Below are positions 25,762-36,333 of a stretch of 64,000 nucleotides of DNA, in pieces; position 1 is the stretch's first letter; every line of letters starts with the position of its first letter. The DNA comes from Carex sylvatica (Eukaryota > Streptophyta > Magnoliopsida > Poales > Cyperaceae). Under the pieces are notes generated by a model. The model was not told the origin of the DNA and made no database searches. It saw nothing but the letters and a program-made list of their open reading frames with translations. The stretch is from positions 243,310 to 307,309 of the forward strand of contig CAXKVR010000040.1 of NCBI GenBank assembly GCA_964058845.1. The letters are read 5' to 3'. Made by a program: the position numbers and the translations under genes.

Positions 25762-25812
<51 letters not shown>

Positions 25813-25885
25813 GTATGATTTTTTATATAATTTAAAGTAAAATGTTATGAGTACTATCTAATTTAAAAGTTTGGCTCCGTCTCTG
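25724..25885. mobile_element. hAT-type MITE with internal (TA)n
   Basis: Ends cagggacggatccaatc and ttggctccgtctctg are inverted. Flanks AAGCGAGT and AAGAGAAT share 6 of 8 bases. A TA run of about 45 bp occupies 25765-25807. Confidence 0.6.
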
Positions 25886-26384
25886 AAGAGAATACTGTAA
25901 AATTCCAACAAAGATATACTTGGTTGTTTTGGAATTACTTGCTAAATTTAGAGGAAAATAATTTGGTTCACCCGGTCAAATTAACAAAAGTAGAAATTAA
26001 TTGAAAAAAAGGGAAAAAGAAATCACATTTTTGCAGCTTTCTGGCTTTTAAGAGCGTGGCATTAATTATTAGCTTAGTGCCCAAGTGGGTTAGTGGGTTG
26101 ATGCTACTCAACATATGGGTCTCTTTTTATTTGTTTAATAGCAAAGTAATTCCATTAAGCCCAAAAGTAACACACCTGGACCCATATGTAAATTCACCAC
26201 TTCTCCTCTCCAGTTGTATTCAACTTGATAGTTCAAGCCCTTTACTTGCCACACATTTGCATAAAAAAAATACGCTAACTAAATTTTTTGGATAATGATG
26301 ATAATACATTATATAAGTGTGGAATAATTTGTCAGTGCTCATTTATTGTAAGAAAAGAATAATTTGGCTCTTTGTAGTTTGTAC

Positions 26385-26569
26385 CAGTGTTGTAAAAAAG
26401 GTCGGTCAAGGCAGATTAATCAGCCAATTAGTTATTAGCGATGATCAAATCGTCATAGATATTTTCGACTAATCGGATGATTATTTCTGAATATAGCCGA
26501 TTATTTTCGATTAATTATTTGACAGTATCTTGTCCGTCTGATGACCGCATACCATTATTTACAATATTG
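26385..26569. mobile_element. hAT-type MITE, family A copy 3
   Basis: A 185-bp element is inverted relative to the other two copies. It starts cagtgttgtaaa and ends tttacaatattg. Flanks GTTTGTAC (26377-26384) and ATTTGTAC (26570-26577) form an 8-bp duplication with one mismatch. Confidence 0.8.
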
Positions 26570-26892
26570 ATTTGTACAAAATCATAAACTCATAGAAGAG
26601 TTAATGGATATGTCCATTAGGTGAAAATGGAGGGGAAGAAACTGCTATTAATCAGTGGGTACAACTGTACAAGTACTACTTCGTACCCAGATTCGGCCGA
26701 AAACTTTTGGATCCAAATAAAGATCCAAAAATTCTTTATTTGATTAGGTATTAACAAATGTGAAAGATTATCAACGATTAAGATATTATCCCTGAAATTT
26801 TAACGGCCGTGATGAAGTGGAATAGGTCAATTTGGTTTACAAACCGAACCGACAAAGTCGGAACGCACGCTAAAAGTCGTTAGCTCTGAGAT

Positions 26893-27205
26893 GAAGTAGG
26901 GCTGCAAACGAATTGAATCGAACTTAATCTAGTTTGAGTTTGAGTTTGAGTTCGAGTTCGAATCAAATTCGAACTGAACCAGTTCAAAATTGAAAAGAAG
27001 AGTTTGAGTTTGATTTGGTGCGATTAGAATCAATTTTGAACCGAATTGGTTCGAAATTGAAGCAGGGTTTAGAACTGAAAAAAGAGAGTTTCGAACCGAG
27101 TTAGACTTCGTTCGAGTTCGATTTAATTCGTTTTGAACTAAATTTTTTTCAAATCAAACTCAATCAAATCATGAGCTACAATCTTTTTGTACATTTCTAG
27201 ATGAA
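26893..27205. mobile_element. hAT-type element remnant, gttcgaat family
   Basis: The left end tagggctgcaaacgaattga is almost the same as at 24270. The interior is made of gagtttgagtt and gttcgaa words, and the right end fades near tttgtacatttcta. Confidence 0.5.
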
Positions 27206-27408
27206 AGGCAGGTGTAATTTTTTTTGGAAAGTAACATAAAATTGAGTCTGACAATTTTATTTAATATTTATTTGCTTAACTCCTGAAGAAAGAAAAAATA
27301 TTATTCTGGTATACATCTAATTTTTATATACATCATTAAATATTTTGAAAAAAATGATTATAATATAAATCAACTCTTATAGTACATTCAATTTTTATGA
27401 TAATAACG

Positions 27409-27802
27409 TCTAGTTTGGATGGATAGTAGAGGAAGAGGGAAGACGAAGAATAGAAAAAAATTGAATGGAATAAAAATGAAAGTAAACATATTTATCATTT
27501 TATCGTTTGAATGATTAATGAGAATTTTTTTTTCATCTTATTTCTTTCTTGTTTGGTTAATTAAAATTATAAAAGTTAATCAAATATTTTTAATACTATT
27601 AGTTTTCTTTCCCTCTTTTCAATCCACTACACCTCAAATCAGAAGAAAAATTAGTTAAATTATCTAAAATAATGCAAGGTTAAATTTTTTCTCTCGTGTA
27701 CTATTCACCTATGTCATAATTTATTAACCAAACACGACTTGATATATATTTTTCTTTCTATTACATTACCTCCCTTTCTCTACTCTCCATCCAAACAAGG
27801 TG
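27409..27802. mobile_element. PIF/Harbinger-type (Tourist-like) MITE, copy 1
   Basis: A 394-bp element has ends cgtctagtttggatgga and the complement of caccttgtttggatggaga. It is flanked by TAA at 27406-27408 and 27803-27805, the 3-bp duplication expected for Harbinger elements. A second copy is at 56020-56709. Confidence 0.75.
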
Positions 27803-27946
27803 TAAGAATAGGGTAAAATACTCCTTGAATTTGTGCCACAACCCCACATTCTTATCTCTATTTTTAAAATCCACTTAGACAAATCTGTACCGCTCAACAC
27901 GATCTCCATATTATAATGTGCATGGTTGATGTCCACATGTAGCTCA

Positions 27947-27947
27947 A

Positions 27948-27987
<40 letters not shown>

Positions 27988-27988
27988 G
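27947..27988. repeat. (CT)n(AT)n microsatellite
   Basis: A ct run of about 20 bp passes directly into a ta run of about 20 bp. Confidence 0.9.
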
Positions 27989-28032
27989 GTTGGCCAATAT
28001 CAAAACGTTTGTTCCTAGGCCATGAAACAAAT

Positions 28033-28330
28033 ACTTCGATTTTTACATTTTCAAAGTTCAAACGGTCGATCCAAACCGTTCATCATTCAATTTATAATAA
28101 AATATGTTTGGAGACTAAATTTTATATTTTTTTTAAACTTTTTTACTATTTATTAAGCCATTTTTAACATCGTTGTTTTTAATAATTCATAATTTTTTCA
28201 TTGTTTATTAAAATCAGCGATTTTAAAACTGGCTTAATAAATTGAAAAATTTGGTCCCTAAGCACATTTTAATATAAAGATCACATCAAACGGTTTGAAT
28301 TGGCCGTTTGGACTTTGAAAATTGGAAAAC
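28033..28330. mobile_element. Mutator-like foldback MITE, family C copy 3
   Basis: Inverted arms share ttcaaacggtcgatccaaac / gtttgaattggccgtttgga and ttggagactaaattttatat / aaatttggtccctaagcac. The outer ends are eroded, so boundaries are approximate and no duplication was assigned. Confidence 0.55.
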
Positions 28331-28339
28331 CAATTGGTT

Positions 28340-29200
28340 GCACCACAGTTCCAGAACAAACATTTTGATATTAGCCAACCCCCCACTCTTTCTCTCTCTA
28401 TATATATTAAAAAACTATATATATTTTTTATTTATATTACTATGAGAGTTTTTTTTTTTATGAGTTGTCAGAGGCTGCCAAAAATATTACTTAAAATATT
28501 ACTTAAAATACGTATGATTATTCATAAAAGATGTAGAAATGTTATTCATTTCTTAAATAGCACATGTATCAAATTTGGATCGTTTTAAATACATTTACTA
28601 TCCATCAAATAATTTAACTTTTAATTAGTGGAATTTAGTGATTTCATGATAAATGACCAATCAAACTTCAAATTGACATAAAGGTTAAACATGTCGTATT
28701 AAAATAATTGAATACACATCTACAATTTTATGTTATAAATTAAATGTATCATAAAAATTAATACACATTTCAAAACTAAAAAAAATGGTAAACAAAGGAA
28801 TTGAGTCAAGAACTATAAATGGAACTCAAATCCGGTTTTCATGCTTGCTGTTTTAATATACTCCACTATAAACTCAAACACAATTTATTTCGAAAGTGCC
28901 CCTCGTAAATATCTTATTAGTTCCTAACCGCCAATATATAATTGAAGGAAGCTTCCTGTTTGGTGGGTTTTCCATATTTCTTTTGTTTTTCTTCTCTCTT
29001 TTGCCATGATTTTTGTGGTTTGAATCAAGCTAGCCCGCAATTGCTTTATTATATATTTAGGCCTGATCCATGTGCTTCTTTTGTTTGCTTACAATGAAAG
29101 GAAAAAAGCTCAAAGGAGGCCTTCACTATTATTGTATCCAGATCTTCTGTTGCATGTATTCTAATGGCTTTTGTGTTAAACATTGTTGATGGTTGTTAGC
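28340..29200. other. Intergenic DNA
   Basis: No supported gene. The 88-codon frame at 28322-28588 begins inside a foldback arm and runs through T-rich DNA. Confidence 0.4.
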
Positions 29201-29209
29201 ATAGTCACA

Positions 29210-29494
29210 AGATTCGTGAATTATATCCGAATTATTCATTTTTTTAGTGATGTCGAACCGAGCGCCGAATTATTCAGTTGAATGAACATTGACCGAATTA
29301 AACCCGAATAATTCGCGAATTTTACGAATTATTCACAAATTTTTCCCATAACATATTTTTTTTTGCTCTCTTGCAGAACTTAGACTTCTGATCTGGATAA
29401 TTCTGAATCATTTCCAAATTATATTCAAATTATTTCCGAATTACGAATTTTTGACATCTCCAAACCGAATCTGAATAATTCATTTGTCACTATG
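29210..29494. mobile_element. hAT-type MITE, gaattattc family
   Basis: Ends catagtcacaag and ttgtcactatg are inverted. The interior is full of gaattatt and aattcg words. Flanks GTTGTTAG and GCTGTTAC match at 6 of 8 bases. A right-end fragment of the same family is at 50463-50555. Confidence 0.65.
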
Positions 29495-29499
29495 GCTGT

Positions 29500-30170
29500 T
29501 ACACTGGTGCAAGTGAAGTAGTGAACTGCATGCAAGATTTTGTGTGGTGTCAATAATTACGTGGCCTTTTCGTACAAAGTATTCAAAAGAAAAGAGATTG
29601 AAAACCATGTCTTTTCCTGGCTTGATAAAAGAGGCACGCATGCAAAAACTTCTCTTTATATAACAGTCCTCCATTAAAATTAAAGGTTGACTTAAGCAGG
29701 TCCATTAAAATAATTTCAATTATCATTAAAATTAAAATTAAATGTTGTAATTGCTAGTGTAAAATGGGAGCGGAGTTCAATAATTTACGGTATTCATTGT
29801 ATTTTTCCGTATGTTTCAAATATATAGTTTTAAAAATTATAAATATTTTTTTTTTATCAATCAAATTATTAGTAAGTATTTAAAATCACTAATTTAAAAA
29901 AAAATAGATACACAACATTCTTTTACATTTTGATTGTCCGCTTCTGGTTCGGAGTTTGGATTCTCTAACTCAAATTTTGAGTTTGGTTTCAAACCGTCTG
30001 ATCAGAATATGTACAAATATAAAAGAATTTTGTGATTTTTAATTTGAACCGAGTTAATTCAAATTATGATTGAACAATCTAGTTTTAAACTTAAAATTTG
30101 AATTACTAGATAATCCTGACCCACAGTTCGGACCAATTAACTCTATACCATCACATCTTTCATAAAATGG
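29500..30170. other. AT-rich intergenic DNA
   Basis: No gene seen. A degenerate gaaccg/ttcggac segment near 29935-30145 is probably an old repeat. Confidence 0.4.
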
Positions 30171-30178
30171 CACGTATA

Positions 30179-30450
30179 GGAGCTGTTCGGTAGTGATTAA
30201 GAGCTTAAGAAGCATTAAGAAATTAATGTTCGGTTGTCTTAATCCGTAGGTAAAGGGTAAGGAAGTTAAAAGAAAAGGTAGAGGTGCTTTAAGATTCAGA
30301 CAGATGATTAATATCTGAACAAAAGAAAACTAAAGGAGATGATTTTAATATGTGCTAAGAAACCAGTGTTCGGCAAAATTAGATAGCTAAGGAAGCTAAA
30401 AGAAACAAATTTAGTCTTAGGAAGACTTAATTCTTTATTGTCGAACGGCC
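30179..30450. mobile_element. PIF/Harbinger-like MITE
   Basis: The ends ggagctgttcggtagtgatt and gtcgaacggcc are inverted in part. The interior repeats agcttaagaag and ttaagaa words. Flanking ATA trinucleotides (30176-30178, 30451-30453) suit a 3-bp duplication but are weak evidence in AT-rich DNA. Confidence 0.5.
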
Positions 30451-31034
30451 ATAATAATGTAGTTTTTGCTTCTCAACATACGGAAAAATCATGGTTTTTT
30501 AGGTATAAAATATTTATACTTTTAGAGGCCAGATATGAATGCTAATCCAAATACTCATTCTTCTTCATCTTGCTTTAATTAATTTCCCTGGACGAGTTAT
30601 TTAACTTACTTTTTTCTCAAGGAAGTTTCCCGTTCAAAATTATTGCAAGTATATAATTGCTCGTAGGAGACCTTTTAACCCATCACGCATGTAAATATAG
30701 TAATTAATTAAAGTGATAATTTTGTATTAGTTGGCTCTAATCTGTCTCATAAAGGCCATGGCATTGGCAGCTGTACTATCATTGCCAGGCTGCACTAACA
30801 ACGTACACTTTAATTGTCCTTTTAAAACTTTAAATATATTATTTCGAATAAGGGCCATCTTCTGATCTTCTTTCTGTCTTACTTTTTCCTAGTGAGAATG
30901 TCAGATTATTGTATTTCCAATAACTAAATTATCGGATCGTATATATATCAGCTTCTTTTCAAGATACTGTTTTGTTGTATGCATAATGCATGCATATTGT
31001 ATGTCACTTTAAACCCAATTTTTTTATTTATACT

Positions 31035-31432
31035 GAGGTGTTCTTAAGCTCACCAAGATGTTTGGTGAGCTTAATTTTAAAATATATTATATCAGTTTCA
31101 AATTACAAATTTAAGCCATTGAAATTCATCTACTTCGCAAGTGATGAATTTACATGCAAATATTTGAAGTTTTCGAATTATTTTAGTATAAAGTCGAGCA
31201 TTTAAGATTATAAGGTTTATAAATTCATTTTAGTGCATTTATTTTTTTATATTTTTTTACCACTTTATACAAAATTAATTTGAAAATTTAAAAACTTCAC
31301 ATGTAAATTCATCACTCGTAAAGTAAATCGGTTTCAACAGTTTTAAATTTATTGTTTAAAGCTAATCTAATAGATTTTGAAGTTAAGCTCGCAAAACACC
31401 TTGGTGAGCTTAAGAACACCCTAGTTCTACTC
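31035..31432. mobile_element. Long-TIR MITE, family B copy 2
   Basis: Left aggtgttcttaagctcacca faces right ggtgagcttaagaacaccct, and the right end ccctagttctactc is identical to copy 1. The outermost left bases are lost. The 71-codon frame inside is a by-product. Confidence 0.65.
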
Positions 31433-31439
31433 ATATATC

Positions 31440-32155
31440 ATATATTTTAATATATATTATGAATTATGTTATTCAACATTAAATTAGATAAATATTATGA
31501 ACTTCATAATTTTTTTATATTATTTTAATAAATATTCGATCCAATCTGTGTTCATATCTGTATCTGTATTCAGCTAATATCTAATCCGTATTCATATCAA
31601 AAAAAATTAAAAAAAAATATATAAAAATAATTTTACCACTGTCTGCTCAGTTTCCACCCCTATGCCAGAGGTAACATCAAAATCTCAAACGATGGATCCA
31701 CTCAAAGTTTAAGTTTAAATTCAGACCATCCGATCAGAATCAGATTAATCCGAATTGAACTAGAATTCACAGGTATCCTTTAAAATTCGTATAGATTTAA
31801 TCGGACGGTCTGAATTAAAGCATACTCCCCTCGAATTCAGATTCAATAAAATTGCGCGCGTCAGAATGAAAATCCGAATCATTCGTTTCAATCTGACGCG
31901 ATTTTATAAAATTACCGTGTATCGGATCCCTTTTACTCTAATTCGAATCCGTTGCATTAACTCAAACTTTAAGTTAATGTAAAATGAATCTAGACCGTCC
32001 GATCTGCATTGCCACGAATATTACCTTGGCCTAGATCCTGATCGGACAGCCGATATGCATTAACTCAAAGTTGGAGTTACTGCAGAGATACGCACTGAAC
32101 TCACGTCTCTCCATCTCCATTCACTTTCTCAATCGGAGCTGTACTGGAGTGACAA
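31440..32155. repeat. hAT remnant and dispersed gaccgtccgat repeat
   Basis: Positions 31530-31662 match the right part of the element at 35696-36149 (tccgtattcatatc, gtttccacccct). Positions 31700-32070 contain inverted segments tcggacggtctgaatt and gaccgtccgatc, a family also present near 54840-55140 and 60990-61200. Confidence 0.5.
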
Positions 32156-32157
32156 CC

Positions 32158-32608
32158 ATGGCTAGATCTCTCTTTTTCCCCTTCCGCTATCTTCCAGCCC
32201 AGACCTTCTCTATCCAGTCCGAAACTTGCTTCTTCGCTTCCCATCAACTAGGTGAGACCTCTATATCCATTTTAAAAGTTAGGACCATCACTCCATTAAT
32301 GAAGTCGAGCTGGTGTTTCATCAATTGTTGTTCAAGTGTGGCAGTTGAAAGTTGAAACTGAAGCGGAGACTTGTATTGAGAAGAGTAATAATTAAATTCA
32401 GACCTTTTTTTTTTTCTGGTAAGGTTTGCTTATTTCTATAAATATTACTGGAAATTTTACTTTTATTTTAACTAAACATAATGATTTTGAACTATAATTT
32501 TGACTGTGCTTTGAATTTTTGATAATTTGTTGTAGAACCCGCTGCATTTTACACCGTGATGGACATAAGCCAGATCAGCGAAATTAAATAATTGTCAGGG
32601 ATGATTGT
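32158..32608 (+). pseudogene. FabZ pseudogene fragment (exons 1-2)
   Basis: The ATG at 32158 opens a segment clearly homologous to exon 1 of the FabZ copy at 36334-38571. The shared order is MARSLF, a serine-rich transit-like segment, a TPLM/SPLME block and a VEVE-like tail. The frame is broken and ends in TGA at 32353-32355. Exon 2 follows a typical acceptor ttgttgtag at about 32528-32536 and encodes a PAAFYTVMDISQIS segment, then stops at TAA near 32588. Intron sequence is shared with the other copy, so this arose by DNA duplication rather than retroposition. Exons 3 and 4, which carry the catalytic His and Glu, are absent. It cannot encode a working dehydratase. Confidence 0.8.
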
Positions 32609-32735
32609 GACATCGGCACTGATAATATGGTAAAGTTTGATGTGTCTGACAGGAAATCAGTTACCAGTAGGCATTGTTCTATCAGGAAATATGGAGCCAG
32701 GGTTTAAGAGGTCAGTTTCCCATTTTGTATTCCTC

Positions 32736-32760
32736 AGGGTTTAGGGTTTAGGGTTTAGGG
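32736..32760. repeat. Interstitial telomere-type repeat (TTTAGGG)3
   Basis: Three consecutive tttaggg units, the plant telomere repeat, lie 130 bp downstream of the FabZ fragment. Such short arrays often mark break repair or promoter telo-boxes. Confidence 0.8.
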
Positions 32761-33322
32761 ATATTCGTTTATTAAATCATCTTTTCAATGGTTAGCTCAC
32801 CATTTTTGCACAATGAAAATAGGAGCTTATGTTTTTAATCCTTCTATAGTTCTTCTGTTTGAATTTAATACTGATTCTATGTTATTTTTCAGGGTTATAT
32901 ACTGTTCTTGGACACGAGTAAAGATAAATGTTTTGTTTTTCTTAAGAGACATAAGTCCTTCACCACGTTGCAAAAGGATCCCGTGCTTTAGAATTGATTC
33001 TCTGGCCCACAAGTCCTTCACCTGAGCCTAGTTTTACTGGTATAAAAATGAATGTATAAGATTCTTAGGTTAACATAAAAAGGAGTTGAGAATAATATAT
33101 GCACTTGGTTTTAATAGTTTGAATTTCTTGAAGCTTTCATTGTCATATGAACTTTATCAATCGTTGAATACGTACTAATTTACACAAGTTAATTTGCTAT
33201 AAGATCTCTATGCATAAAGCCCAAATAAGAACAACCAAAACCTCAACAAGGAAAACAGTGACCAGGTTTTTACAAATTACAAACACAAGGCAATTCCACT
33301 TATTCTGCAATCCATGCTACAA

Positions 33323-33505
33323 TTATGATTTTCTTTTCCGGCTTGGATGGTCTTCATGCAATTTCTCTTCATATATAGATGCTTCTATCAGAACTTTCAG
33401 GTCTATTTCTGGAACGAGGTTTGATGCTTCAGTATCTGTGTGTTGTGCCGGTTTGCTCTGAGAGCCTGATGATCTACTGGTCTTAATTTGCTTTACGTTG
33501 TACAA
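33323..33505 (-). pseudogene. Possible terminal exon of unknown protein
   Basis: A 60-codon frame has coding-like composition: a serine/glutamine segment, then EIDLKVLIEASIYEEKLHED, then a basic end SRKRKS followed by a stop. The tail resembles a nuclear localisation patch. I do not recognise the family, and no upstream exons could be joined. It lies between the two FabZ copies, so it is probably a fragment carried along with or stranded by the rearrangement. Confidence 0.3.
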
Positions 33506-33509
33506 ACTT

Positions 33510-34090
33510 GATTAATTGAAATGATCACGTGGCAATGCTGAAATAATCATTTTTTGTAAGGCAAGATATTTACAAAAAATGAAAGGTAATATGCTTCTGT
33601 TTAACTGTTTTGATGTACTTCTTTGCACTGGTAGTTTGTGGGTCTTATTATTACTTTACTGGAGTATTACCAGTGCTTTTGAGGCTTTAAGTTATCTGTA
33701 TATTAGATACTGGCTTGATTTTAGCAAGACTGGTACCGGAGAAGAATCCATGTTAGCTAGTTTGAGATCACTATTTTACAAAAGCTTATCTCCATTTTGT
33801 TCTAAATGGAACCAGGTCAGAGAAATAGTGTCACTTCTATTTAAAAATGGAAGAAGGAAAATATGACTTAGCACTGGAAGCAAAAACAACACTAACCTGA
33901 TCAGTAGGGGAATCATGAGCTTTTTTTTGTAGGCATTCTTTTCCTAAATTAATACAAAATAGCCAACACCAAACATCTTTCCAAAATAATTTAACTACAT
34001 AACAAAAAGAAGTTATAAATAAATAAATAAACCTACATCAACTCCTAAGAAATGAAAAATATCTTCATCCTCATACTTCTGAAGAGAGAG
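33510..34090. other. Unassigned stretch
   Basis: A plus-strand frame at 33579-33866 (95 codons) has a hydrophobic segment LWVLLLLYWSITSAF and a following FEALSYLYIRYWLDF. It might be an exon remnant, but there is no family match I can support. Confidence 0.25.
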
Positions 34091-34095
34091 ATTTA

Positions 34096-34402
34096 GGTTG
34101 TGCTCCAGAACTGAGGGGTAAACTCCTCATTAAAGCAAAGGGAAGGAACAGATCGGAGGTAGTCTCACCTCATAACAGTGTTTTTACACTCCGATTTAGA
34201 GGTGACACGATTTCTCAAAAATCAATGCTTCACGGCTCCGCTCTACCCTCCGGACAATAAGCCTTCACCTCCACTTCCTCTCTCATTCATCTCTTCTGGA
34301 GTAGGAAAAATTACCAGGCAGCTGCAGTCTGGGATGAGACTCTTCTCTGCAGAGTATTTTTTTCTTCCTCTCCCTCCGTGTACCTCTAATTGGAGCACAA
34401 CC
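34096..34402. mobile_element. PIF/Harbinger-type MITE with TTA duplication
   Basis: A 307-bp element has perfect inverted ends ggttgtgctcca / tggagcacaacc, flanked by TTA at 34093-34095 and 34403-34405. It also contains ccagaactgagg/ctctcattcatctcttctgg-type internal symmetry. The 111- and 120-codon frames overlapping it are not genes. Confidence 0.75.
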
Positions 34403-34409
34403 TTAGAAA

Positions 34410-35690
34410 GGACCAAGGAGGGTAGTAGGGAAATGATGCAAATGAGGATATGTTTCATGTTTTGGCAGCATATGCATGCATTTTTAAATGTTAGATCAGT
34501 ATACCATAACTTTAGTATATCCATACACAGATATTTCTGAAAATTTTGTTGAAATATCAAAAAGATATTTTTTTTCATCCCTCAAATCTATATCAAAATG
34601 AGCAAAACATAATAAAACATATAACCATAATTGCACCTATCAAGGAAACTAAAAGAGCTATAGAAATGAGTTCAAAGGGAAGAAAAAAAAATCTGTTGCT
34701 AAATGAATCCCAATTTGTTGAACGTTATTTATGAGATCATGTTCTATAATACAAAAAAACAGGAATAAAAACTCATATTTTGATACATAAGAATTATATA
34801 AGAAACGAGAGAGTCCAAATATTTTCTTTTGAGAATATAGAAACCGATTTCTTTGAATCTAATCCTCCAAACTACTAAAAAATGAATTAAGAATGTTGTG
34901 AGGAAAAAAAAATGAATGAGGTAAGGGTAGTTGATACTCTAGAAAAAAAAAAAAATTCGAATCAAGGCTTATCAATCATGAGAAAAAAAAAATATCAGTC
35001 CAGCAATAAAATTACTAGAGGGAATTTGACGACATTTTGCAACCCTTTTTCGAAAGAAGGTCAATTTTTGACAGTTTATGTAATTTCTGCATCAATAAGA
35101 ACCACAAAATTAAAATTCTTGGTCCAGAGAACATGGTACGATTGTACTACACTGTTACGGTACTGGGCCTAAAAGGTACACACTGTCTGGCACAAGATCA
35201 ACCGAAAGGTGTAAATTTTAGAAGATGTCTCAGTGCATCAGCCACAAGCACTTTTACTGACAGCCAGAATTGAGGTACATGCCAAAAAGTTAAAACAAGC
35301 TACTGATGAACTCTGTTAGAAGAATTAACTAAGAAGCTGAGAAACAAGCGAGTGAATTTTAAGATTTTTAATGCGTAAACAACAAAAATGGAGAAGGCAG
35401 GATTAGGCACCGTTCATTTTTACATGTAATTAGAAGTGTGCTGGTTTTCTTTAATCGTTACATCTTTCTGACTGGTTTTCTTGAATGTTTCCTGTCTGCT
35501 AGATCGAGATCAAACAGTTGAGAAAATGTAGGACCTGTACCAGTCTAAATTTCTCTGTGATTGTTTAATTGGTCAAATGGAACAGGGTCCCATTTCAATT
35601 TATCTAATAAGTGCTGTTACTTTCGTATTTCACCTGATTGTTTATTCAACGCCAATGTAGCAGGAAACAATCAGCTTCATCAGATGGGAT
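34410..35690. other. Intergenic DNA with short open frames
   Basis: Frames at 34546-34734 and 34912-35273 are A-rich or lack any family signature. No splice-supported gene was found. Confidence 0.35.
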
Positions 35691-35695
35691 TATTC

Positions 35696-36149
35696 TAGGG
35701 GTGAAAACGGAGCGGATAATATCCGATTCATATTAAAAAGTTAAATACAGACGTATGATATCCGTATAGGTTTAGATATATATATATGATTTTAAATATT
35801 TAATTATTCATATCCGAATAGTAAATACATACCATTTAGTTTAATATATATTATGAAAAAATTAATGTTATTCATCATTATAATTAGATAAATATTATAA
35901 ACTTGGATATTTTTCAATAATATTTATATATATTTTAATAAGTAATAGTATTGAAAAAAAAAAGCAGAGAAATAAGAAATAGTAAATTTATATAAATCAT
36001 TGAAGCAAGATTTACATTCATATTGGTATTCGAATAATATTTGAAATATATTTGTATCCGTCTAATATCTGATCCGAGTTCATATCCGAAATAAAATAAA
36101 AACGGATACGGATATGGTCTTACCACTATCCGATCCGTTTTCACCCCTA
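35696..36149. mobile_element. hAT-type MITE, gatatccg family
   Basis: A 454-bp element has near-perfect inverted ends taggggtgaaaacggagcgg and ccgatccgttttcaccccta. Flanks GATTATTC (35688-35695) and GATTGTTC (36150-36157) form an 8-bp duplication with one mismatch. Its interior repeats tatccg and catatccg. A partial relative is at 31530-31662. Confidence 0.82.
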
Positions 36150-36333
36150 GATTGTTCACAGACCTCCAACAAAGCATAACTAAACAAAAATGTTCGCACG
36201 AAATTAAAAATGAATACCTTGAAATGTATAGGTCTCTAAACAATTTATATTTAGACTGCAGAAGTTTTGGTAAAAAAAAAAAAAAATCTTGTTATGATAA
36301 ACCCCTGAACTGCAAAAATAAAAACAATAAAAA

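Noticed and set aside
34178..34578. Overlapping 120- and 111-codon frames on opposite strands.
   Set aside because: They overlap a bounded Harbinger-type MITE (34096-34402) and show no domain.
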